A DNA stretch of 64,000 nucleotides from Azospira oryzae (GTDB lineage: Bacteria; Pseudomonadota; Gammaproteobacteria; Burkholderiales; Rhodocyclaceae): positions 1,216,137-1,280,136 of the forward strand of contig NZ_SHKM01000001.1 in the NCBI RefSeq assembly GCF_004217225.1. Reading direction: 5' to 3'. Below, in pieces: positions 9,327 through 16,766 of the stretch. The notes under the pieces are model-generated. The model was not told where the DNA came from, ran no database searches, and saw nothing but the letters and a program-made list of their open reading frames with translations. A program made the translations under genes and the position numbers. Positions within the stretch are counted from its first letter, which is position 1; each line of letters begins with the position of its first letter.

Positions 9327-10619
9327 ATGTATAAAGAAAACAGTCTTGCCCAGAACCGTCCCGACCCCGGCCCGATGCTGGCGCCGGGGCCGTCTGCAGC
9401 CTGCCTCGCAGCCCTGCTCGGCGCCCTGCTCTGCCTGCCGCTCCCGGCCGCCGCGGACGCTGCCGATAGCCTGGAGAACGAGCCCGCGCGCCTGCATCTG
9501 CGGGGCTTCGGCACCCTGGGCCTGACCCGCTCCTCCGCCGACGGCGCCGACTTCGTGCGGGACCTCTCCCAGCCCCGGGGCACCTCCGGCGGCAACTGGT
9601 CGTCCCGGGTGGACAGCGTGCTCGGCCTGCAGGCCAACTGGCAGGCCACCGACCAGCTCGAGGCGGTGGTCCAGGGGGTCACCCGCTACCGTTACGACCA
9701 GACCTACCAGCCCGAACTGACCTGGGCCTACCTCAAGTACGACCCCACCCCCTCCCTCAGCCTGCGGGCCGGCCGCCTCGGCACCAATTTCTTCATGCTC
9801 GCCGACTCCCGCCTGGTGGGCTATTCCTACCTGGCGGTGCGGCCCTCGGTGGATTACTTCACCTCCCTGCCCTTCTCCCACGTGGACGGGGTGGACGGCA
9901 GCTTCACCTTCCCCCTGGGGCCGGGCCTGGGCAAGGTGCAGGCCTTCAGCGGCCGCATGCACGGCAGCCTGGCCCTGGGCGACCAGCAATGGCAGATGGG
10001 CGGCTCCAGCATGTACGGCGGCCACCTGGACTACCTGCAGGGCCCGTGGACCCTGCGGGCCGGCTACGCCCACCTGCGCTTCGGCCAGAACCTGCCCATC
10101 GACCCGGTGGTTAACGGCCTGCGGGCCAGCGGTGTGCCCAGTGCTGCCGCCGCGGCCGACGCCCTCGGCACCCAGGACAAGGACAGCGAGTTCTACTCCC
10201 TCGGCGCCCTCTACGAGTCCGGCCCCCTGCAGGCCCAGCTGATGCTCAACCGCATCCGCCAGCAGAGCGCCGCCTTCCAGGATTCCCGGGCCGGCACCCT
10301 GCTGGCCGGCTACCGCATCGGCCAGTTCACGCCCTACGCCGGCTATTCCTGGCAGAAATCCACGCCCAAGAGCCTGACCACGGGACTGCCCCCTGGCCTG
10401 CTGAATGCGGCCGTCAACAGCATCCTGGCCGATTCCCGCAGCCACCAGCACACCGTGACCCTGGGCCTGCGCTGGGACTTCCGCACCAACATGGACCTGA
10501 AGCTGCAGTACGACGCCGTGCGCGGCAGCAGCGATTCCATCTTCCCCACCCGCCGCGACACGCCGGGCTGGAACGGCCGCACCGACGTCATCAGCATCGT
10601 CACCGACTTCATTTTCTGA
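9327..10619 (+). CDS. Outer-membrane beta-barrel porin-like protein
   Basis: 430 residues. A signal peptide (hydrophobic stretch ending LPAAADA) follows a short N-terminal extension. The rest is alternating amphipathic, aromatic-rich strands with Gly/Ser/Thr turns (LRAGRLGT, TPYAGYSWQKS), and the chain ends in Phe, typical of trimeric porins recognised by the Bam machinery. The substrate is unknown. The ATG at 9327 has a G-run upstream; an ATG at 9375 would give a more standard signal peptide. It is first in a three-gene set with a periplasmic binding protein and a membrane c-di-GMP sensor. Confidence 0.8.
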   Translation: MYKENSLAQNRPDPGPMLAPGPSAACLAALLGALLCLPLPAAADAADSLENEPARLHLRGFGTLGLTRSSADGADFVRDLSQPRGTSGGNWSSRVDSVLGLQANWQATDQLEAVVQGVTRYRYDQTYQPELTWAYLKYDPTPSLSLRAGRLGTNFFMLADSRLVGYSYLAVRPSVDYFTSLPFSHVDGVDGSFTFPLGPGLGKVQAFSGRMHGSLALGDQQWQMGGSSMYGGHLDYLQGPWTLRAGYAHLRFGQNLPIDPVVNGLRASGVPSAAAAADALGTQDKDSEFYSLGALYESGPLQAQLMLNRIRQQSAAFQDSRAGTLLAGYRIGQFTPYAGYSWQKSTPKSLTTGLPPGLLNAAVNSILADSRSHQHTVTLGLRWDFRTNMDLKLQYDAVRGSSDSIFPTRRDTPGWNGRTDVISIVTDFIF

Positions 10620-10629
10620 GACGACGCCC

Positions 10630-11076
10630 GTGAAACCCCGCCTCCTGCCCCGCCTCCGCCTCGCCCTAGCCCTGCTGCTCCCCGCAGCCGGGCAGGCCGC
10701 CGGCGACCTGGTGGTGGTGGTCAATCCCCGCAGCGGCGTGGAGAAACTGAGCCGGGAAGACGTCACCAACATTTTCCTCGGCCGCTACCGCCAGTTCCCC
10801 TCCGGCCTCACCGCCGTGCCCCTGGAACTGCCCCAGGAATCCCTGGAGCGGACCCAGTTCTACTGGCGCCTGGTGGGCAAGAGCCCGGCGGAGATCAATG
10901 CCTACTGGGCCCGGGTGATCTTCTCCGGGCGCACCTCGCCGCCCCTGCAGCAGCAGTCGCCGGACATGCTGCTCAACACCGTGGCCAGCAACCGGGGCGC
11001 CATCGGCTACCTGGACCGCAGCCGGGTGGACGGCCGGGTCAAGGTGGTGCTGGAACTGGAGAACCGGACCCCATGA
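10630..11076 (+). CDS. Small periplasmic binding protein (PstS-like fold)
   Basis: 148 residues with a signal peptide (LALALLLPAAGQAAG). The mature part shows features of the phosphate-binding-like PBP superfamily: an LVVVVNPRSGVEKLSREDVTN opening, an IFLGRY motif, and a late NRGAIGYLD segment. It is about half the length of a full PstS, so it is probably a single-lobe or minimal domain. Such small proteins often sit beside sensory kinases or cyclases. It starts 10 nt after the porin stop and overlaps the next gene by 4 nt. A role as ligand-binding partner for that sensor is inference. Confidence 0.75.
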   Translation: MKPRLLPRLRLALALLLPAAGQAAGDLVVVVNPRSGVEKLSREDVTNIFLGRYRQFPSGLTAVPLELPQESLERTQFYWRLVGKSPAEINAYWARVIFSGRTSPPLQQQSPDMLLNTVASNRGAIGYLDRSRVDGRVKVVLELENRTP

Positions 11077-13454
11077 GATGCCCGCCCAAACGCAACATCC
11101 TCAGCCGGGCCGTCTGGGCCATGGCCGGGGTCACCCTGCTGGTGGGCACCCTGGTGATCGGCATCACCTGGGTCGTCACCAACCACCTGGCCCAGCAGGA
11201 AGCCAACAACCGCCTGGGGGAACTGCTCGACACCATCGAGGAGACGGTGCGCATCGCCTGTTTCATCGAAGACGCCCAGCTGGCGACGGAAGTGGCCCGG
11301 GGCCTGATCCGCAACAGCGAGGTGGCCGCCGTCAGCATCCGCAGCCTGAACCAGGAGCTGGGGCGGGAGGAGCGCAGCGGCCAATTGTCCCAGAACAGCG
11401 CCGCCGCCCTGCGGCGGGACATCTACTCTCCCTTCGACCCCACCCGCCGGGTCGGTGAAATCGAGCTGCAACCCAACCGGGAAGCCCTGGAACAACGCAC
11501 CTTCCGCGAGAGCCTGTTCGTCGGCCTGGTACTGGCCGCCCAGCTGGCCCTGCTGACCCTGGCGGTGATCTTCATCGTCCTGCGCCTCATCGTCGCCCCC
11601 ATCAAGGCCATCTCCGACCGCCTGCACCTGCTCAAGCCGACCCTGGGCGAGCGGCTGCCGGCGCCCCCCGGCCACGGCGGCAACGAAATCGGCCGCCTGG
11701 TGGACGACATCAACGGTCTCACCGAGGACCTGGTGGCCGCCCTGGAGGAGGAGCACAGCCTGCGCCTGCGCCAGGCCATGGACGAGCGCAAGTACCGGGA
11801 CATTTTCGAAAATGCGGAATCGGGAATTTTCGTGGCCGACGGCCAGGGCACCCTGCTCTCCCACAACCGTTCCCTGGCCCGCCTCAGCGGCCAGGAGGAG
11901 CGGCCGGGCGGCATGCCGCCCAACCTGCTGGCCCTGCCCTGGGGCCAGCCGGAGCAGACGGCAGCCCTGCTGCGCAGCTGCCTGGAAAGCAACAGCGCCC
12001 AGGAGGACGACCTGGAACTGGCCCTGCCGGACAATCCGCGCTGGCTGCACCTGAGCCTGACCCCCATCGGCGACGCCCTGGTCCAGGGCATCGCCAGCGA
12101 CATCACCCAGCGCAAGCTGGTGGAGACCTTCGCCCAGCGCATGACCGTCACCGACCTGCTGACCAGCCTGGGCAACCGCATGGGCCTGGAGCAGCAGATC
12201 CGGGAAATGATCATCCTCCATCCCGAGCAGCCCTTCGCCCTGCTGCTCATCAACCTGGACGGTTTCAAGCGCATCAACGACGGCCAGGGCTTCGACGTGG
12301 GCAACGAACTGCTGCTGATGGCCGCCAACCGGCTGCGCAACTGCATCAAGGGCAGCGACTGGCTGGGCCGCACCAGCGGCGACGAATTCGCCCTGCTCCT
12401 GCCCAATGTGGAAGGCCAGGAGATTCCCGCCAAGGTGGCCCACCGCATCGTCGAGACCCTGGGCCTGGCCTACGAGCTGGGGGACACCCCGGCCTTCGTC
12501 GGCAGCAGCGTCGGCATCGCCCTCTACCCGGAGGACGGGCGGGAACTGCTGACCCTGCTGCGCAACGCCGAACTGGCCCTGGACCGGGTCAAGCGCAGCG
12601 GCGGCCGGGACTACCAGTTCTTCCACCCCTCCATGGCCGCCGCCGCCGAGAACCGGCGCCGCCTGGAGAACGAACTGCGCCTGGCGGCGGAGCGCCAGGA
12701 ACTGCGCCTGTTCTACCAGCCCATCGTGGATATCCAGCAGAACCGCCTGGCCGGGGCCGAAGCCCTGATCCGCTGGGTCCATCCCCAGCAGGGCATGGTG
12801 CCGCCGGACGACTTCATCCCGGTGGCGGAGGAAACCGGCCTGATCCAGGAGATCGGCCTGTGGGTGCTGGAAACGGCCTGCGACCAGCTGCAGCAGTGGC
12901 GCCGGGAAGGCCGGGAGGACCTGTACCTCTCCATCAACGTCTCCGGCAGCCAGATTCCCCACGGCCTGCCGCCCTCGGCGGTGATGGAGGCCCTCAGCCG
13001 GCGCAGCCTGCCCCCCGGCGCCCTGGTCCTGGAAATCACCGAGGGCGTGCTCATGTCCGACATGAAGCAGGCCCTGGAGTGGCTGCAGGCCCTGCGCCAG
13101 GTGGGCATCCGCATCTACCTGGACGATTTCGGCACCGGGTATTCCTCCCTCTCCTACCTGAAGCGTTTCCCGGTGACCACGGTCAAGGTGGACAAGTCCT
13201 TCGTCCGAGACATGGGCCAGGACAGCAGCGACCGGGCCCTGGTGGAGGCCATCGTCGCCATGACCCGCAGCCTGGGCCTGGAGGTGGTGGCCGAAGGGGT
13301 CGAGAACGAGGCCCAGCTGGCCCTGCTGCGCGGCATGGGCACCCGCTACGGCCAGGGCTACCACTTCTCCCGCCCGGTACCCGCCGGCGACTTTTCCGCC
13401 GTCACCGAGCGTCTCGAAACCCTGCTGCAGGCCACCCCGGGCGCCCCCGGCTAG
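11073..13454 (+). CDS. Membrane CHASE8-like/HAMP/PAS GGDEF-EAL sensor
   Basis: 793 residues. There are two transmembrane helices (~12-34 and ~148-172) flanking a periplasmic domain that resembles the CHASE8 domain of YfiN-type cyclases. HAMP (~170-225), PAS (~240-345), GGDEF (~355-522) and EAL (~525-789) follow. The cyclase signature reads SGDEF rather than GGDEF, so synthesis activity is doubtful. The EAL part has EALIRW, DDFGTGYSS and KVDKSF and looks active. Its ATG overlaps the stop of the binding-protein gene (ATGA), a strong coupling signal. The module sits inside the nor cluster. Confidence 0.88.
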   Translation: MRCPPKRNILSRAVWAMAGVTLLVGTLVIGITWVVTNHLAQQEANNRLGELLDTIEETVRIACFIEDAQLATEVARGLIRNSEVAAVSIRSLNQELGREERSGQLSQNSAAALRRDIYSPFDPTRRVGEIELQPNREALEQRTFRESLFVGLVLAAQLALLTLAVIFIVLRLIVAPIKAISDRLHLLKPTLGERLPAPPGHGGNEIGRLVDDINGLTEDLVAALEEEHSLRLRQAMDERKYRDIFENAESGIFVADGQGTLLSHNRSLARLSGQEERPGGMPPNLLALPWGQPEQTAALLRSCLESNSAQEDDLELALPDNPRWLHLSLTPIGDALVQGIASDITQRKLVETFAQRMTVTDLLTSLGNRMGLEQQIREMIILHPEQPFALLLINLDGFKRINDGQGFDVGNELLLMAANRLRNCIKGSDWLGRTSGDEFALLLPNVEGQEIPAKVAHRIVETLGLAYELGDTPAFVGSSVGIALYPEDGRELLTLLRNAELALDRVKRSGGRDYQFFHPSMAAAAENRRRLENELRLAAERQELRLFYQPIVDIQQNRLAGAEALIRWVHPQQGMVPPDDFIPVAEETGLIQEIGLWVLETACDQLQQWRREGREDLYLSINVSGSQIPHGLPPSAVMEALSRRSLPPGALVLEITEGVLMSDMKQALEWLQALRQVGIRIYLDDFGTGYSSLSYLKRFPVTTVKVDKSFVRDMGQDSSDRALVEAIVAMTRSLGLEVVAEGVENEAQLALLRGMGTRYGQGYHFSRPVPAGDFSAVTERLETLLQATPGAPG

Positions 13455-13459
13455 GGCCT

Positions 13460-13491
13460 GCCGCGGCCCGCGGCGGCCCCGGCCACCTTTT
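13460..13491 (+). terminator. Possible terminator before norE
   Basis: GCCGCGG-C-CCGCGGC (13460-13474) forms a GC-rich palindrome 5 nt after the stop of the sensor gene. A short TTTT (13488-13491) follows 13 nt later. It is weak as a canonical terminator but suitably placed between the c-di-GMP module and norE. Confidence 0.4.
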
Positions 13492-13501
13492 GCCGACGTT
13501 C

Positions 13502-13543
13502 TTAGCAGGTATCAAAGTCGCCCCCGGGTCCCCTTCCTATACT
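13502..13543 (+). promoter_or_regulatory. DNR-like box and -10 immediately before norE
   Basis: TTAGC-AGGT-ATCAA at 13502-13515 has one perfect half-site and one degenerate half-site of the FNR/DNR consensus. Its centre (13508.5) predicts transcription from about 13550. TATACT at 13538-13543 is an excellent -10 at exactly the right spacing. Both signals place the transcript start at or next to the norE ATG (13551). Confidence 0.6.
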
Positions 13544-13550
13544 GGGGCCC

Positions 13551-14153
13551 ATGGATACCCAAGCCCTTGCCATTGAGTCCCCCGCCAGCGAGCGCCGCCT
13601 GCCCGGCGACCTGGCCATCTGGTTCTTCATCTGCGCCGAACTGCTGGCCTTCTGCGTCTTCTTCGCCGCCTACGCCTTCACCCGGGCCAAGCACGTGGAA
13701 CTGTTCAACGCCGAACAGCTGGCCCTGGACCGCAACGCCGGCGCCCTCAACACCATCCTCCTGCTCACCGCCAGCTACTTCGTGGTGCGCGCCGTGCAGG
13801 CCGCCGAAGCGGGCCTCAGGGACAAGGTGGCGCCCTGGCTGGCCGCCGGCTTCCTCTGCGGCAGCGGCTTCGTCGCCGTCAAGCTGGTGGAGTACGCCGA
13901 CAAGCTGGGGGCCGGCATCACCCTGTCCACCAGCCCCTTCTACATGTTCTACCTCTCCCTCACCTTCTTCCACTTCATGCACGTGCTGCTGGGGCTGGTG
14001 ATCCTGGCCGTCCTCTGGTTCCAGGCCCGCCGCGGCAACTACGGCCCGGACAACGGCACCGCCATGAACAACCTGCACAGCGGCGCCTCCTACTGGCACA
14101 TGGTGGACCTGGTGTGGATCATCCTCTTCCCCCTGGTCTATGTACTGCGCTGA
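13551..14153 (+). CDS. norE: NorE, cytochrome c oxidase subunit III-like protein
   Basis: 200 residues with about five transmembrane helices of the heme-copper oxidase subunit III family (GDLAIWFFICAELLAF near the start, FFHFMHVLLGL and GASYWHMVDLVWIILFPLVYVLR late). NorE is associated with NO reductase clusters and is thought to assist full Nor activity or assembly in the membrane. No Shine-Dalgarno is evident. The predicted promoter places the mRNA start almost on the ATG. It begins a run of closely packed genes ending with the DNR-type regulator. Confidence 0.9.
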   Translation: MDTQALAIESPASERRLPGDLAIWFFICAELLAFCVFFAAYAFTRAKHVELFNAEQLALDRNAGALNTILLLTASYFVVRAVQAAEAGLRDKVAPWLAAGFLCGSGFVAVKLVEYADKLGAGITLSTSPFYMFYLSLTFFHFMHVLLGLVILAVLWFQARRGNYGPDNGTAMNNLHSGASYWHMVDLVWIILFPLVYVLR

Positions 14154-14163
14154 GAACGGAACC

Positions 14164-14454
14164 ATGGATAACCTGACCCACGTCGCCGCCCCCTACAGCA
14201 CCCGCCGCAGCACCGTCGTCTGGCTGCTGCTGATCGCCGCCACCCTGGCCACCTGGACCGTCGGCGAGGAAGGCATCAGCGGCCCCGCCGCCGTCGCCAG
14301 CCTGCTGCTCATCGCCGCCCTCAAGAGCCGGGCGGTGATCCTCGACTTCATGGGCCTGCGCCACGCCCCCCTGCTGTGGAAGGGCATCACCCTCGGCTGG
14401 GTGGTCCTGGTCTGCGGCCTCATTGCTATCGCCTACTGGAAAGGAATGCCCTGA
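14164..14454 (+). CDS. norF: NorF-like, cytochrome c oxidase subunit IV-type protein
   Basis: 96 residues with about three hydrophobic helices (VVWLLLIAATLATWTV, AAVASLLLIAALKSR, LGWVVLVCGLIAIAYW). Size, topology and position directly after norE match NorF and the prokaryotic COX4 family. It is a small membrane partner of the NO reductase system without catalytic residues of its own. The ATG at 14164 lies 10 nt after norE; an in-frame upstream ATG overlapping norE is less likely. Its stop overlaps the norQ start by one base (TGATG). Confidence 0.8.
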   Translation: MDNLTHVAAPYSTRRSTVVWLLLIAATLATWTVGEEGISGPAAVASLLLIAALKSRAVILDFMGLRHAPLLWKGITLGWVVLVCGLIAIAYWKGMP

Positions 14455-15245
14455 TGGACATGGCCGCCACCCTGCCCTTCTACGACGCTGCCGCCGATGA
14501 AGTGGAAATTTTCGAGCACGCCTGGAAGAACCGGCTGCCCCTCCTGATCAAGGGCCCCACGGGCTGCGGCAAGACCCGCTTCGTCGCCCACATGGCGGCC
14601 AAGCTGGGCCTGCCCCTGTTCACCGTGGCCTGCCACGACGACCTCACCGCCGCCGACCTGGTGGGCCGCCACCTCATCGGCGAAGGCAAGACCCTGTGGT
14701 GCGACGGCCCCCTCACCCGGGCCGTGCGCGAAGGCGGCATCTGCTACCTGGACGAGGTGGTGGAAGCGCGCAAGGACACCACCGTGGTGCTGCATCCCCT
14801 GGCCGACGACCGCCGCATCCTGCCCATCGACCGCACCGGCGAGGTGCTGGAGGCGCCGGATTCCTTCATGCTGGTGGTGTCCTACAACCCGGGCTACCAG
14901 AACCTGATGAAGGGCATGAAGCCTTCCACCCGGCAGCGCTTCGTCTCCCTGCGCTTCGACTTCCCCGGCAGCGCCCGGGAAATCGCCATCCTGCGCGGCG
15001 AAACCGGCTGCGACGAGGACCTGGCCAAGCGCCTGGTGGCCATCGCCCAGGCCCTGCGCACCCTCAAGGACCAGGACCTGGAGGAAGCCGCCAGCACCCG
15101 CCTGCTGGTCTACGCCGCCACCCTGGTGAAGGCCGGCATGGACCCGGTCACCGCCTGCCGCGCCGCCATGGTGGAAAGCCTCACCGACGACGTGGAAACC
15201 GCCGGCGCCCTGATGGAAATCGTCAACGCCACCTTCGGCCGCTGA
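14454..15245 (+). CDS. norQ: NorQ, MoxR/CbbQ-type AAA+ ATPase
   Basis: 263 residues. The Walker A motif GPTGCGKT is at ~34-41, a Walker B-like CYLDEVVEA at ~97, and the sensor-region VVSYNPGYQ is typical of the CbbQ/NirQ/NorQ group. With the VWA protein NorD it forms a chaperone-like machine that activates NO reductase, probably by inserting the non-heme iron of NorB. The start is chosen at the TGATG overlap with norF, preceded by AAAGGA. The frame extends upstream within norF but would add an unrelated N-terminus. Confidence 0.94.
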   Translation: MDMAATLPFYDAAADEVEIFEHAWKNRLPLLIKGPTGCGKTRFVAHMAAKLGLPLFTVACHDDLTAADLVGRHLIGEGKTLWCDGPLTRAVREGGICYLDEVVEARKDTTVVLHPLADDRRILPIDRTGEVLEAPDSFMLVVSYNPGYQNLMKGMKPSTRQRFVSLRFDFPGSAREIAILRGETGCDEDLAKRLVAIAQALRTLKDQDLEEAASTRLLVYAATLVKAGMDPVTACRAAMVESLTDDVETAGALMEIVNATFGR

Positions 15246-15254
15246 CCTACCGCC

Positions 15255-15659
15255 ATGGCCAGCCCCAGCGCCCCTGCAGACAACCCGGAAGGCACTGGCC
15301 TGGCCATCGCCGCCGAGGCCCTGTTCCTGGTCAATCTCCTGGCCCTGCCGGGCCTGGCCTTCGCCGCCCTGGCCTGGCTGTGGTGGCGCCACGGCGGTAC
15401 GGCGCCCCTGCTGGCCCGCCAGCACCTGCAGCAGACCTTCTGGGTCAGCGCCTGGGGCGGCCTGCTCATCGTCACCCTGTCCGCCGGCTTCATCGCCCTG
15501 GGCGGCCTCAACTGGGAATGGACCTGGGTCGCCGTCATCCTCTATTTCACCTGCGTCCATTCGGCCCTGGTGGTGGGCGGCATCGTCGGCCTGGCCAGCG
15601 CCATGGCCGGGCAGCCCTGGCGCTTCCCCCTGATCGGCCCGCGCCTGCCCCGGGCCTGA
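15255..15659 (+). CDS. Unknown small membrane protein of the nor cluster
   Basis: 134 residues with about three hydrophobic segments (ALFLVNLLALPGLAFAALAWLWW, VSAWGGLLIVTLSAGFIALG, WVAVILYFTCVHSALVVGGIVGLASA). A QHLQQTFWVS stretch after the first helix is reminiscent of DUF4870-type proteins, but this is not certain. There are no heme, metal or catalytic motifs. It is packed between norQ (9-nt gap) and the Fe-S protein (22-nt gap), so it is likely co-transcribed and may serve Nor assembly. The function is unknown. Confidence 0.75.
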   Translation: MASPSAPADNPEGTGLAIAAEALFLVNLLALPGLAFAALAWLWWRHGGTAPLLARQHLQQTFWVSAWGGLLIVTLSAGFIALGGLNWEWTWVAVILYFTCVHSALVVGGIVGLASAMAGQPWRFPLIGPRLPRA

Positions 15660-15681
15660 AGGCCCTGCCTTTTCCATTTCC

Positions 15682-16674
15682 ATGAACCAGCGCGTCATTC
15701 CCATCATTCCGGCGGCCCAGGCCGTGGCCGGCAACCAGCGCGTGCAGCGGCAACGGCTGGCGGCCCAGATGGGCTTCTTCGTCCTCTTTGCCCTGGCGCC
15801 GGTGTTCGACCTGTTCCGCTACGACCTGGCCCGCGGCCACGCCCTCTTCCTCACCTTCGAATGGCGCCTGGGCCTGGACCAGTTCCTGGCCGGCCGCATC
15901 GGCGCCGGCGAAGCCGCCTTCAACGTCCTCACCCGGCTGTTCCTGCCCATTCTCGCCGGCGCCGCCGTCTTCCTCTGGGCCGCCTGGAAATGGGGCCGCC
16001 TCTACTGCGGCTGGCTGTGCCCCCACTTCTCCGTGGTGGAGACCATCAACCGGGTGATGATCCGGGCCTCGGGCAAGCACAGCCTGTGGGACAAGAAGCC
16101 CATCTCCCCCTGGCGCCCCGACGGCACCCCGGCACCCCGGGGCCCGATCTGGTGGCTGGCGGTGCTGCCCCTGGCGGTGGCCTTCGCCTTCGTCTGGGCG
16201 GTGGTCTTCCTCACCTACCTGCTGCCGCCCATGGAGGTCTACGCCAACCTCTTCAACGGGGAACTGACGCGCAACCAGCTCATTTTCATCGCGGCCGCCA
16301 CCACGGTCATTTCCCTGGAATTCCTCTTCGCCCGCCACCTCTTCTGCCGCTATGCCTGCGCCGTCGGCCTGTTCCAGAGCCTGGCCTGGATGGGCAACAA
16401 GGACGCCCTGGTGGTGGGCTTCAACCGGCAGCGCACGGCCGAATGCGCCGACTGCCTGCCGGACCGGCAATCGGCCTGCGACGCCGTCTGCCCCATGCGC
16501 CTCAAGCCCCGCACCCTGAAACGCATGATGTTCGCCTGCACCCAGTGCGGCCAGTGCCTGGACGCCTGCGCCCAGAGCCAGGGCCGCCAGGGCCAGCCGC
16601 CCCTGCTGCAGTGGGTGGAGGCTGAGGCGGCGCGGCAGAACGAGGCCGGATTTTCCGCGGTGGACCGGCCATGA
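15682..16674 (+). CDS. Membrane polyferredoxin (NapH/NosR/CcoG-like)
   Basis: 330 residues. There are about five transmembrane helices, with membrane-edge Cys motifs CGWLCP and CRYACAVG as in NapH and NosR. A cytoplasmic C-terminal pair of 4Fe-4S motifs follows (CADCLPDRQSACDAVCP and CTQCGQCLDACA). Such proteins pass electrons between quinol or a cytosolic donor and a periplasmic redox partner, or assist metal-centre maturation (CcoG reduces copper). It lacks the periplasmic FMN domain of NosR. Its place between norQ and norD suggests a role in Nor electron supply or metal loading; this is inference. Confidence 0.85.
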   Translation: MNQRVIPIIPAAQAVAGNQRVQRQRLAAQMGFFVLFALAPVFDLFRYDLARGHALFLTFEWRLGLDQFLAGRIGAGEAAFNVLTRLFLPILAGAAVFLWAAWKWGRLYCGWLCPHFSVVETINRVMIRASGKHSLWDKKPISPWRPDGTPAPRGPIWWLAVLPLAVAFAFVWAVVFLTYLLPPMEVYANLFNGELTRNQLIFIAAATTVISLEFLFARHLFCRYACAVGLFQSLAWMGNKDALVVGFNRQRTAECADCLPDRQSACDAVCPMRLKPRTLKRMMFACTQCGQCLDACAQSQGRQGQPPLLQWVEAEAARQNEAGFSAVDRP

Positions 16675-16757
16675 CCCGGCACCGCCCCAAGAACCGCATG
16701 GATAAAGGGCCCCAGGCCGGCGCTCAGGCCCTCGCGGCGCCCCTGGCGGCCCATTAA
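16671..16757 (+). CDS. Possible 28-residue small ORF before norD
   Basis: An ATG overlaps the polyferredoxin stop (ATGA) and reads through 28 codons to TAA, ending 9 nt before norD. The peptide is basic at the N-terminus (MTRHRPKNRMDKG) and Ala-rich at the C-terminus. It has no recognisable domain. The coupled start is the only positive evidence, so it may be a leader or translational bridge for norD, or chance. Confidence 0.25.
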   Translation: MTRHRPKNRMDKGPQAGAQALAAPLAAH

Positions 16758-16766
16758 GGAACGGCC

